Shown here piece after piece: positions 1 to 7,151 of a DNA stretch of 11,312 bases. The notes under the pieces are model-generated. The model ran no database searches. It saw nothing but the letters and a program-made list of their open reading frames with translations, and had not been told where the DNA came from. The position numbers were made by a program, and so were the translations under genes. Source of the stretch: Alphaproteobacteria bacterium UBA2966 (GTDB lineage Bacteria > Pseudomonadota > Alphaproteobacteria > UBA2966); the NCBI GenBank assembly GCA_002348365.1, contig DEBC01000061.1:1-11312 (forward strand), read 5' to 3'. Position 1 is the stretch's first letter, and each line of letters opens with the position of its first letter.

Positions 1-31
1 GTCCTCGGAGCGTTGTCGTGTTGACGTTGAC

Positions 32-481
32 TCAGCCGACCATGCGGCCGCGAAAATCCCAGCTCGTGAAGCTCTTAGGTGAGATGCGGATTGCCATCTC
101 AGAGTCTCGGTGTGACAGTAGCCAGCGTGCGAAGTTGCTATCGCGGTTTCCGACGTAGCGGTCCACAAGCGTGTCAAGGACGTCGCCCCCATACTCCGGG
201 TGGAGCGTTGCCTTGCCGCGACCGCGAACACCGCTATAGGGAGGCGTGTCCGCGGACACCTCGAAGGAGCACGTGGCTGTTTGCTTTAGCGACTTAACCA
301 CGAACGCATGTGGTGAAGTTGCGCACCAAATGTTTTCGTCCTTTCGCACGAACCACAAAGAAAGCACGGACGGCCAGCCATCGAGACTGGTGTAGGAAAG
401 TCGAAGCGGGATCACGGAACTGTCGAGATGAGAGTCGATGCCGCTCCGCGGCCACGGCCCCCTGATGGTTTGCTCGCTCAT
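32..481 (-). CDS. Pyridoxamine 5'-phosphate oxidase-like FMN-binding split-barrel protein
   Basis: The 149-residue protein has the size and character of the PNPOx-like split-barrel flavoproteins. A short N-terminal strand region (PLRLSYTSLDGWPSVLSLWF, about 25-44) is followed by WCATSPHAFVVKSL (52-65). Then comes the typical segment around PPYSGVRGRGKATLHPE (80-96), where the basic GVRGRGKA stretch matches the flavin-phosphate-binding edge of the family. Family members are small, usually dimeric, cytoplasmic oxidoreductases that use FMN or F420, and their substrates cannot be told from sequence. True PdxH is longer and carries extra C-terminal substrate residues, so vitamin B6 synthesis is unlikely. 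The gene lies on the same strand as folE with no strong promoter of its own, so it may be the distal gene of the RpoE-driven folE transcript. The ribosome-binding site before the ATG is weak. Family assignment is fairly safe, function unknown. Confidence 0.8.
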   Translation of the reverse strand: MSEQTIRGPWPRSGIDSHLDSSVIPLRLSYTSLDGWPSVLSLWFVRKDENIWCATSPHAFVVKSLKQTATCSFEVSADTPPYSGVRGRGKATLHPEYGGDVLDTLVDRYVGNRDSNFARWLLSHRDSEMAIRISPKSFTSWDFRGRMVG

Positions 482-490
482 GCTTCGCGC

Positions 491-790
491 CTAGTCGAAC
501 AAGCACGCGCATATCGAGTGTAGTCGGGACCGTCCATGGTCGGAGTGACACTTTGTTGAAGCGGATTCATCGTTTTGTATGCACCGCTCCGCCAGCGATC
601 GGGTCTGCAGAGAAGTCCAAACTGTGCGCGTCTCGCCGGCCATCGCGCCAAGTGGACCTGCGAAGAGCAATCCAATCAACAAGATGGTGAACCGGACCCA
701 AACCGCGGCGGCAGACGCTCCTTGGTGTAGCGAGGTAGCAAATCGGACATGCGGTATGCCCACGTTGTATGAAGTTCTTGGGAGGGCCAT
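491..790 (-). CDS. Possible small secreted or membrane-anchored cysteine-containing protein (doubtful)
   Basis: This 99-codon frame begins with an ATG two bases after the folE stop and ends nine bases before the PNPOx-like gene, which is operon-like packing. It has one strongly hydrophobic stretch (FTILLIGLLFAGPLGAMAG, about residues 34-52) preceded by an arginine. That could be a signal peptide with a cleavage site near AMA-GE, followed by a polar tail with cysteines near the C-terminus (CIQND, TKCHSD, SICACLFD). No known family is recognised. Against it: no clear ribosome-binding site, an unusually long stretch before the hydrophobic segment, and arginine/serine-rich composition like out-of-frame translation. 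It may equally be non-coding spacer of about 310 bases. Confidence 0.25.
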   Translation of the reverse strand: MALPRTSYNVGIPHVRFATSLHQGASAAAVWVRFTILLIGLLFAGPLGAMAGETRTVWTSLQTRSLAERCIQNDESASTKCHSDHGRSRLHSICACLFD

Positions 791-792
791 GG

Positions 793-1476
793 CTAAATTC
801 CGTGTCCTGAGGTTGAAGGCGCGTGCACAATCGAGAGGAATTCTCGGCGCGTCCGGGAATCCTCTCGGAATGCACCCGTGAAGCGGCTCGTCACCATCGC
901 CACGCCGGGCTTTTGTACGCCGCGGGTCGTCATGCACTGATGCGTTGCCTCCAATACGACGGCGACACCCTGCGGCTTCAGCGCTGAATCGATGGCGTCG
1001 GCGATCTGTGCCGTCATCTTCTCCTGGATCTGTAGGCGCTTGGCGTACGCCTCGACGACGCGCGCCAGCTTGCTGATGCCCAATACCCGAAAGTTGGGAA
1101 GGTAGGCGACGTGCGCCTTTCCGATGATGGGCAGCATGTGATGCTCGCAGTGGGACTCAAACCGGATGCCCGTGAGGACAACCATCTCGTCATAGCCGCT
1201 CACTTCCTCGAACGTACGCTCAAGGATGTCTTTGGGGTCCATTTCGTAGCCCGAGAAGAACTCCTCATAAGCACGTACGACGCGTGCCGGGGTATCGATA
1301 AGACCCTCGCGCGCGGAATCATCCCCAGCCCAACGAAGCAGTGTCCGCACGGCTTCTTCGGCCTCTTCCCGCGAAGGCTTCGAACGGGGATCTAGGGCGA
1401 GTTTCAGAGCGGATTGCGTTAAAGGCATGGCGCCTGCGGCGAGGTGGCCATCGAGAAGTTTGTTATCGAGCATCAT
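793..1476 (-). CDS. folE: GTP cyclohydrolase I (type IA, FolE)
   Basis: FolE converts GTP to 7,8-dihydroneopterin triphosphate, the first step of tetrahydrofolate and pterin synthesis, in the cytoplasm. Counted from the ATG at 1476 the protein has 227 residues. The zinc ligands fall at Cys110, His113 and Cys181 and the catalytic His at 112 (SHCEHHMLPIIG and HQCMTTRGV), the same numbering as E. coli FolE. GISKLARVVEAYAKRLQIQE (133-152) is the usual core helix, and the C-terminus (SRFTGAFREDSRTRREFLSI) is typical. The frame is open back to an ATG at 1656, but that start lies upstream of an RpoE-type promoter at 1543-1516, so 1476 (or the adjacent ATG at 1473) is preferred. The promoter places this copy in the RpoE-ChrR stress regulon. 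Whether the genome carries a second, housekeeping folE cannot be seen here. Confidence 0.95.
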   Translation of the reverse strand: MMLDNKLLDGHLAAGAMPLTQSALKLALDPRSKPSREEAEEAVRTLLRWAGDDSAREGLIDTPARVVRAYEEFFSGYEMDPKDILERTFEEVSGYDEMVVLTGIRFESHCEHHMLPIIGKAHVAYLPNFRVLGISKLARVVEAYAKRLQIQEKMTAQIADAIDSALKPQGVAVVLEATHQCMTTRGVQKPGVAMVTSRFTGAFREDSRTRREFLSIVHAPSTSGHGI

Positions 1477-1515
1477 TGGCGTCCCAGTCGCGTAGTTCGG
1501 ATGGTTCTCCCCTCG

Positions 1516-1543
1516 TCTACGCGCAGGCTCGCTGTTTGGATCA
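1516..1543 (-). promoter_or_regulatory. RpoE (ECF11)-type promoter of folE
   Basis: On the minus strand TGATCC (1543-1538) is followed after exactly 16 bases by CGTAGA (1521-1516). This is the same arrangement as the promoter of the sigma factor gene itself. The predicted transcription start is near 1509, giving a leader of roughly 33 bases before the folE ATG at 1476. Confidence 0.85.
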
Positions 1544-1604
1544 CTCGCCAAGAAAAAACGCGTCAGAGACAGGTGCGTCAGGTACGTGTGTTCGGATCGA
1601 TTTG

Positions 1605-1632
1605 TGATCCGCAGGACGATTAGAAACGTATT
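1605..1632 (+). promoter_or_regulatory. RpoE (ECF11)-type promoter of the DUF6134-SDR operon
   Basis: TGATCC (1605-1610), a 16-base spacer, then CGTATT (1627-1632). It is divergent from the folE promoter, with 61 bases between the two -35 elements. The predicted transcription start is near 1640, about 55 bases before the ATG at 1695. Confidence 0.85.
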
Positions 1633-1694
1633 GCTCCGAGAACTGTTGCTTCCCATTCGACCATCGAGGGCGTCATGCGCAAGGTACGCGAGTC

Positions 1695-2384
1695 ATGATT
1701 TTGAGATCTTTGATCGGCGCCGCCGCTCTTTCCTTCGCCATCGCCCAGAGTTCCCTGGCGGTCACTCCAGACCCAGTAGGCCTCTACGGAGAGGAATTGC
1801 GTTTTTCGATACTTCGTAACGGCAAGCCCGTAGGTTCGCACATCGTGCGTTTCCGAAACGAAGAACCGGGGTTCCACGTCTCGGCAGAATCAAAGATCAC
1901 CGTTCGGTTCCTGGGCCTGCCCGTCTACAAATTTCACTATCGCTCCGACTCAGCCTGGCTTGGGGGCCGCCTGTTGCAGCTCGCCGCGACAACTGACGAT
2001 AACGGCGACCAGGGCATCGTCGAGTTTGAAGCGAGCGCAGACGGTGCCCGGGTATCAGGACCGAACGGCACCCAGCAGGTCTCAAGCAACATCATTCCCA
2101 CCGACCACTGGCACCATCCCGTGGTCAACGCTTCCCAGGTTCTCAACACGCTGACGGGAAAAATCAACGAAGTCGCCATTCTTGATCTTGGATGGGAAGA
2201 CGTGTTGGTAGCGGGTGAGCTCGTACGGGGTCGACGCCACGCCTACGTGGGCGACCTTCAAACAGACGTCTGGTATGACGCCGACGGACGCTGGGTTCGC
2301 ATGCAATTCAACGGATCTGATGGCTCAGTTATGGAGTACAGATGCGATGGCTGGTCCGCCATGCGGATTGCAAGCGCAGATTGA
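1695..2384 (+). CDS. DUF6134 family protein, secreted/periplasmic
   Basis: This 229-residue protein has a Sec signal peptide (MILRSLIGAAALSFAIAQSSLA, probable cleavage after Ala22, SLA|VT). The mature part is beta-rich. It shows the pattern of DUF6134 proteins: an early FSILRNGKPVGSHIVRF segment, then SKITVRFLGLPVYKFHYRSD, TDDNGDQG and WHHPVVNASQVLNTLTGKI. The DUF6134 fold suggests a lipid- or ligand-binding barrel outside the cytoplasm, but no activity is known to me. It is the first gene after an RpoE-type promoter and is followed two bases later by the SDR gene, so the two are one operon. The ATG at 1695 overlaps the stop of a seven-codon mini-ORF (1675-1698), which may couple its translation. 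The chosen start is supported by the signal peptide beginning exactly there. Confidence 0.85.
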   Translation: MILRSLIGAAALSFAIAQSSLAVTPDPVGLYGEELRFSILRNGKPVGSHIVRFRNEEPGFHVSAESKITVRFLGLPVYKFHYRSDSAWLGGRLLQLAATTDDNGDQGIVEFEASADGARVSGPNGTQQVSSNIIPTDHWHHPVVNASQVLNTLTGKINEVAILDLGWEDVLVAGELVRGRRHAYVGDLQTDVWYDADGRWVRMQFNGSDGSVMEYRCDGWSAMRIASAD

Positions 2385-2386
2385 AG

Positions 2387-3136
2387 ATGTCAAACGCGTG
2401 GATCACGGGTGCGGGAAAAGGGATCGGCAGGGCGGTAGCTCTGGAGCTCGCGGCCCAAGGTTGGACCGTCGCAGCCAGTGCACGAACCGACAGCGAGTTG
2501 CGCGAACTCGAAGTTGAGTCACAAGCACTGTCCGGCGAGATCCACGCTTACCCGCTCGACGTGACCAGCGAGAGCGACGTGGCTTCGACAGTAGCCATGA
2601 TCAAGAACGAGCATGGAGCGTTGGAACTGGTGGTGCTCAATGCCGGTACGCACACCCCCGTGACGGCAGACTCTTTCGAGACAGATGTTTTCCGCCGCCT
2701 CATGGACGTGAATTTTTTCGGCACTATCAATTGCCTTGCTGCAGTGCTGCCAGGCTTTCGCGATCACCGCACCGGGCACATTGCCGTCGTTGCGTCTGTA
2801 GCTGGCTACAGAGGACTGCCCACATCGGCCGCCTACGGCGCGACAAAGGCCGCGCTCATTAACGTGTGCGAAGCGCTGTATCCGGAGTTCGCGCGCGAGG
2901 GCGTTAGGATATCGCTGATCAATCCCGGGTTCGTGCGCACGCCATTGACAGATCGCAATCCGTTTCCCATGCCTTTCCTGATGGAGCCGAATGATGCTGC
3001 GCGGCGACTTGTAAAAGGCCTTGCTTCGGGGCGCTTCGAAACCACGTTTCCGCGACGCTTAACCTGGCTGCTGAAGATGCTTCGCGTTCTGCCTTACGCC
3101 GCTTATTTCCGAATCATGAAGCGCATCACACTTTAA
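2387..3136 (+). CDS. Short-chain dehydrogenase/reductase (SDR)
   Basis: The 249-residue protein is a classical SDR, an NAD(P)-dependent oxidoreductase. The nucleotide-binding motif TGAGKGIG lies at residues 7-14, NAG at 85-87, the structural Asn109 in DVNFFG, and the catalytic Ser137, Tyr150 and Lys154 in SVAGYRGLPTSAAYGATK. PGFVRTPLTD follows at 180-189. A basic, hydrophobic C-terminus (RRLTWLLKMLRVLPYAAYFRIMKR, about 223-245) suggests membrane association, as in SDRs acting on lipids. The frame is open to an ATG at 2342 inside the upstream gene, but the SDR fold begins at the ATG at 2387, two bases after the DUF6134 stop. The substrate is not predictable; an oxidised fatty acyl chain or aldehyde would fit the context. 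Its stop overlaps the stop of the convergent DUF3833 gene. Confidence 0.93.
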   Translation: MSNAWITGAGKGIGRAVALELAAQGWTVAASARTDSELRELEVESQALSGEIHAYPLDVTSESDVASTVAMIKNEHGALELVVLNAGTHTPVTADSFETDVFRRLMDVNFFGTINCLAAVLPGFRDHRTGHIAVVASVAGYRGLPTSAAYGATKAALINVCEALYPEFAREGVRISLINPGFVRTPLTDRNPFPMPFLMEPNDAARRLVKGLASGRFETTFPRRLTWLLKMLRVLPYAAYFRIMKRITL

Positions 3137-3726
3137 TTCGCAGCGACCCAGCAGAAATCTCTGATCTCGGCGCTACTCTTCGGCGCCTCAGGTTTCATGA
3201 AAAACAGCGTGACAGACCCGATCTCGATGCCCCATTTCGATACGCTGGCACGGTTGAACATCACCCCGCCGTCTTGCAGGAACATCCAGTCGTCGAAGGC
3301 GACGCGCCAGTCCCGTTCGCCAATGTTCAGGTATATGTCGTAGCGCCAGTGCAGAGCGTTGCCGTAAGCCGTTCCCGCCGCACTACCCAGCACGTCGTCG
3401 GCGCGTCCTGTATAGCTGTGCTCACTCTCCTTGGTGATGCGCCACACGCGACGATCAGTCTCACCATCGTTGAAGAGGAACCGTTCATCAAGAACCAACT
3501 CATCCCCATCCCAAGTGCCGTCTATGTCCACCGTGAACTGCCGCCGCACGTTTCCGAACCGGTCTTCGAAAAAACCCCAAGCCTTGGTTTTGCCGCGGAA
3601 ATACTCTTCGAGCTGGAGCTGGGGCCCTTGGGTTGCAAAGTCTTCAGCTTTCATCGTCGTACATCCTGTGACTGTGACGAGCACGACGCCCATAACGGCC
3701 GCTCGTCTAATGGTGTTGAGAAGCAT
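3133..3726 (-). CDS. DUF3833 family lipoprotein
   Basis: This 197-residue protein starts at the ATG at 3726, which has a good ribosome-binding site (GGAGG a few bases upstream). The frame is open further to 3849, inside the transporter gene, but the lipoprotein signal only makes sense from 3726. That signal is basic (NTIRR), then hydrophobic (AAVMGVVLV), then a VTGC lipobox with Cys22, so the mature protein is lipid-anchored. The body matches DUF3833: EEYFRGKTKAWGFFEDRFGN (about 40-59), RQFTVDIDGTWDGDELVLDE (62-81), ALHWRYDIYL (124-133), DWMFLQDGGVMFNRASVSKWG (146-166). No biochemical role is known to me. The family recurs beside CFA-type methyltransferases and this SDR/MFS set, which suggests a part in envelope lipid change. 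It is the last gene of the five-gene operon, 22 bases after the transporter. Confidence 0.9.
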   Translation of the reverse strand: MLLNTIRRAAVMGVVLVTVTGCTTMKAEDFATQGPQLQLEEYFRGKTKAWGFFEDRFGNVRRQFTVDIDGTWDGDELVLDERFLFNDGETDRRVWRITKESEHSYTGRADDVLGSAAGTAYGNALHWRYDIYLNIGERDWRVAFDDWMFLQDGGVMFNRASVSKWGIEIGSVTLFFMKPEAPKSSAEIRDFCWVAAN

Positions 3727-3748
3727 TCGACCTCCACTCGTCCGTCTT

Positions 3749-5116
3749 TCAGGTGGCTGTCGCCACCTTTCGAGACCCGAGCCGCCGGCGAATGATTCGA
3801 TGCCGCCGCTCGCTGATGGGGTGGTTCCAAACCATCGAAATCGCAGCACTCTTCAATACGACGGGAATGGCCGAATAGATCAGTACCAGCGCGAGGATTC
3901 CGTCCGAGCTTTGGCCCGAGGGATCGAAACCAAGTGCGTCGAGGGCGGGAAAAGCGAAACCAACGGCGCAGGCGAGGGCTAATTTCGTGGCCATGCTCCA
4001 CAAAGCGAAATAAATCCCCGCGTTGCGTTCTCCGGACCGAAGCTCGTCGAGATCAACCACATCCGCCTGGATGGCGGGCGGCAAGTAGAGATCCGCGCCG
4101 AGGGCAAGACCCGTCACCACGCAGACCGCTCCGAATACAAGCATTTGGCCTTCCGAGATGAACGGCACAAAGATGAATGCGACACAGGCAATGACCATCG
4201 CAGCGCTCCAGGTTCGATGCTTACTCCAACGACGAGAGAGCTGCATCCATAGCGGGATGCCGGCGATGGCAGCGACAAAGTAGGTGAGAATCAGTCCGGC
4301 ACGCTGTTCAGAGTCCGCTCCGAGCGCATGCTCCATGTAGAGCAGGAATAATACCGCCGGAAGGCCGTTGGCCAGCCCATTCAGGAACCAGGCAGAGACC
4401 AGGCGGAGAAAGGGGCGGTTGCGGATAAGATTTGGGACGAGTTCACGGCCGAGCAGGCGTATGCGGGATGTAGTTTTCGGAACCCCAGTTTCCGGGACGC
4501 ACCACAGCAAGCTCATGATCGTGACTGCGCCGATGATAGCCGTCAGCCACGAGAGCAATGCGAGCGCTTCTCCCTCTTCCAGGCCGACCGCTGTCCCTAA
4601 TGCCGGTACCCCGCCTGAGATCAGTATGCCAGCAAGCGTTGCTGTCTCCCGCGCAGCAGTGATCCTGGCACGACCGTGATAGTCGGTCGATAGCTCCGCA
4701 CCCCATGCCGTGTAAGGAACTGACACCATGGTCCAGCCCACGTACAAGAGCGTTACCCAACCGAGGAATTCGAAGACATTGGGCTCTGAACCCGGATGGA
4801 ACAGACGTAATAGGGCGATGAAGGAGAGCACACCGCCAATTGCGATCCAGGGCTTGCGCCGCCCCAGTGAAGCACCACGTAGCCTGACTGGCATACGGTC
4901 GCTCAACAAACCGATGACAGGGTCCGAGACAACGTCCACGATCCGCGCCGCCAGCAGAACAGTACCCGTCGCGGCGAGACCGAGGCCTATGTCCTGGGCA
5001 TAGAACTTGGGCAGATAAACGAATACCGGAACAGTAGGAACGGCTAGCGCGAGCGCTGGCAGGGCGTACCAGAGACGAACCCGCCAGCCGGGATTGTCTC
5101 CTAGGACCGCACTCAA
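3749..5116 (-). CDS. MFS transporter, GPH (glycoside-pentoside-hexuronide) cation symporter type
   Basis: This 455-residue protein has about twelve hydrophobic segments. It carries the hallmark of the GPH branch: DVVSDPVIGLLSDR (61-74) in the second helix and loop, followed by the basic LGRRKPWIAIG (84-94). Family members symport sugars or glycosides with H+ or Na+, but the copies in RpoE-ChrR clusters have no established substrate and could move a lipid-derived compound. The start is TTG at 5116. It overlaps the methyltransferase stop (TTGA) and has a GGAG ribosome-binding site about six bases upstream, which indicates translational coupling. The C-terminal tail is very basic (RRHRIIRRRLGSRK). 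Confidence 0.9.
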   Translation of the reverse strand: MSAVLGDNPGWRVRLWYALPALALAVPTVPVFVYLPKFYAQDIGLGLAATGTVLLAARIVDVVSDPVIGLLSDRMPVRLRGASLGRRKPWIAIGGVLSFIALLRLFHPGSEPNVFEFLGWVTLLYVGWTMVSVPYTAWGAELSTDYHGRARITAARETATLAGILISGGVPALGTAVGLEEGEALALLSWLTAIIGAVTIMSLLWCVPETGVPKTTSRIRLLGRELVPNLIRNRPFLRLVSAWFLNGLANGLPAVLFLLYMEHALGADSEQRAGLILTYFVAAIAGIPLWMQLSRRWSKHRTWSAAMVIACVAFIFVPFISEGQMLVFGAVCVVTGLALGADLYLPPAIQADVVDLDELRSGERNAGIYFALWSMATKLALACAVGFAFPALDALGFDPSGQSSDGILALVLIYSAIPVVLKSAAISMVWNHPISERRHRIIRRRLGSRKVATAT

Positions 5117-6327
5117 TAAGGCTCCAGGAGAAAGTGACCGACGTCCACCGTTCCCGCGCGGAAGCCCGCCTCACAGTAGGCCAGATAGAACTCCCACATG
5201 CGACGGAATCGATCGTCGAACCCAAGTTCCGCGATTTGCGGCCAACCCGCGTAAAAGCGGGCGCTCCACTCCGCAAGGGTTCGGGCGTACGAATCTCCGA
5301 AGAATACGCTCTCCGAAACACATAGCCTTTCGGCACGAGCCGCCGCCGTGACGCGTTCAGCTGACGGGAGCAAGCCGCCGGGGAAGATGTACTTCTGGAT
5401 GAAGTCCGTGTTGCTCCGGTAGCGCTCGAACCGATCCTCCGCGATGGTTATGACTTGCAGCGCAGCTTTTCCGTTCGGCACGAGACAGCGTCGCAGGCGA
5501 TCAAAATAAACGGGCCAGTACCGTTCACCGACGGCCTCGAACATCTCAATCGAGACGATTCGGTCGAATTGGCCACTGACATCCCGGTAGTCCTGCAGGC
5601 GCAACTCCACATGATCCTGGAGGCCGGCCGCCTTGATCCGTTCGCCTCCATAGGCAAGTTGCTCCCGGGAGAGGGTGATCCCCGTGACGTGACAGCCGGT
5701 GCGTCGAGCAGCGTACTCGGCGAACCCGCCCCAGCCGCAGCCGACCTCCAGGACGTGGTGCTGTTGTCCAATGTTCAAGTGATCACAAATGCGGGCGTAC
5801 TTTGCCGCCTGCGCGTCTTCCAGCGTCTGTTCCTGCGAAGAGTAGAGAGCCGAGGAATACGTCATGCTGCGATCCAGCCAAGCGGCATAGAAGTCGTTGC
5901 CGAGATCGTAGTGGTGCGCGATGTTCCGCTTACTGCCCATGCGGGAATTGAAGCGGGCTAGTTGTAAAATGTGGTCGAAAATGCGGAAGATCATCCGTCC
6001 ATTGATAACCTCCGCCCAATCGCGCTCGTTCCAAGCACCGAGCTCGATGAGGCTCACCAGGTCGTGGCTATCCCATTCACCAGCCATGTAGGACTCACCG
6101 AGGCCCAACGCCCCCTTCGTGATCAGTCGGCGGAGACAGCGCAGGTCCTGAAACTGAACCGATGCCTCAGGGCCCTGCCCCTCGGCCCGATAAGTCCTCT
6201 CCTGACCTTCGAGCAGGCGGACCGTGAGGCTGCCACGAGTTAGGTTGCCACCTAGCCAATCCAATGTCCGGGCGCGCGCCTTATCGAACAGATACGCTGG
6301 AGGGTTGGCGGTGTTGATGAGGGTCAT
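5113..6327 (-). CDS. CFA-synthase-family SAM-dependent fatty acyl methyltransferase (possibly UfaM-like)
   Basis: This 404-residue protein has the full architecture of cyclopropane fatty acyl phospholipid synthases: an N-terminal lipid-interaction domain (about 1-130), the signature HHYDLGNDFYAAWLD (138-152), the SAM-binding motif LEVGCGWGG (193-201), QDYRD (245-249), MFEAVG (262-267), and KYIFPGGLLPS (312-322). These enzymes transfer a methyl group from SAM to the double bond of acyl chains within phospholipids at the inner membrane. By my alignment to E. coli CFA synthase, two bicarbonate-site residues are replaced (Cys139 to Ser159, His266 to Gln291), while the Glu (264), Ile (293) and Tyr (347) remain. 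This may mark an enzyme that makes methylated unsaturated chains rather than cyclopropanes, as reported for a methylase class in the Rhodobacter singlet-oxygen regulon. ATGA overlap with DUF1365 upstream and TTGA overlap with the transporter downstream show tight coupling. Confidence 0.93.
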   Translation of the reverse strand: MTLINTANPPAYLFDKARARTLDWLGGNLTRGSLTVRLLEGQERTYRAEGQGPEASVQFQDLRCLRRLITKGALGLGESYMAGEWDSHDLVSLIELGAWNERDWAEVINGRMIFRIFDHILQLARFNSRMGSKRNIAHHYDLGNDFYAAWLDRSMTYSSALYSSQEQTLEDAQAAKYARICDHLNIGQQHHVLEVGCGWGGFAEYAARRTGCHVTGITLSREQLAYGGERIKAAGLQDHVELRLQDYRDVSGQFDRIVSIEMFEAVGERYWPVYFDRLRRCLVPNGKAALQVITIAEDRFERYRSNTDFIQKYIFPGGLLPSAERVTAAARAERLCVSESVFFGDSYARTLAEWSARFYAGWPQIAELGFDDRFRRMWEFYLAYCEAGFRAGTVDVGHFLLEPY

Positions 6328-7145
6328 GCGGAAGAAGCCTCTTCGTATTGTTCAATTTCCTTACCGGGAAGTGACACGGACGCCGCTTCAGCCGGCGTAT
6401 GGCTGTGAAATTCGACGCCGCGCCGCCAGAGTCGAAATGCCTGCCAGTGGATGCCGGCGATAACCTTTGACGTCATGAACGGGTGTATGATGAGGAGGCG
6501 GGCCAGCCACCCATCTGAGAGTGGTGCACGCTCGCCGATCTGGGTTGCTATCAACACCTCGTCGGTGCCTTCGTACTCGCGGATCTGGATCACGAGCTTC
6601 TCGCCTGGCGGGTGAAGACGGAAATGGTACGTTGCCTCTTCATCGATGAAGGGCGACACGTACATTTGCTTTGCGCAGCTATGCTCCAGCGGTTCGTCGC
6701 TATTCGCAGATTGGACTCGGAACACATAGTGGTGGTGCTCACCGAATGTGTTCCGAACCTCATAGATCACCGCACGAAGTTCGCCTGGGGCGCTGCGGCA
6801 AAACCAGATCGAGAGCGGGTTGAAGGCGTAGCCGAGAAGGCGCGGAAAGCAGAGCAAGCTCACCTTGAGCGAATCCGGTTTGATGCCGGCTCGCGAGAGC
6901 AAGTTGTCGATCCAAGGCCGCAGTGGGCTGCCATCCCTGGGGCCGTGATCGCGATCCCAGAAGCTGAATAGGTTCCAGCGGTTGCGGGAAAACAGCCGCA
7001 GCCGACGGTCTAAATCGTCTATTCGATCCAGATCCAAATAGAACGAGAAAACGCGGTAGACGAATCTGTGCGACACAGGCGCTAGGCGCTTGTGCATCAC
7101 ACGGCTCAAGTAGATGCAGGGCGACATGTCGGAAGTTTCAGACAT
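6324..7145 (-). CDS. DUF1365 family protein
   Basis: This 273-residue protein carries the conserved blocks of DUF1365: MHKRLAPVSHRFVYRVFSFY (17-36), SRNRWNLFSFWDRDHG (53-68), LGYAFNPLSIWFC (104-116), YEVRNTFGEHHHY (128-140), KQMYVSPF (159-166) and HPFMTSKVIAGIHWQAFRLW (221-240). The many conserved His, Asn and Asp residues look like an active or cofactor site. The family is a near-obligate partner of the neighbouring FAD protein and CFA-type methyltransferase, and in Rhodobacter equivalents are needed for the singlet-oxygen response and furan fatty acid formation. An oxidative or desaturating step on methylated acyl chains is a reasonable inference, not a demonstrated one here. It starts six bases after the FAD protein and overlaps the methyltransferase start by four bases. 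An alternative start is Met7. Confidence 0.93.
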   Translation of the reverse strand: MSETSDMSPCIYLSRVMHKRLAPVSHRFVYRVFSFYLDLDRIDDLDRRLRLFSRNRWNLFSFWDRDHGPRDGSPLRPWIDNLLSRAGIKPDSLKVSLLCFPRLLGYAFNPLSIWFCRSAPGELRAVIYEVRNTFGEHHHYVFRVQSANSDEPLEHSCAKQMYVSPFIDEEATYHFRLHPPGEKLVIQIREYEGTDEVLIATQIGERAPLSDGWLARLLIIHPFMTSKVIAGIHWQAFRLWRRGVEFHSHTPAEAASVSLPGKEIEQYEEASSA

Positions 7146-7151
7146 GGTGAA

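Noticed and set aside
579..881. Plus-strand 100-codon frame opposite the folE end and spacer
   Set aside because: No domain, no ribosome-binding site, and it overlaps the conserved folE C-terminus in antisense.
1477..1656. Longer folE reading frame starting at the ATG at 1656
   Set aside because: It would start upstream of the RpoE-type promoter at 1543-1516 and overlap the divergent promoter. FolE numbering matches E. coli exactly from 1476.
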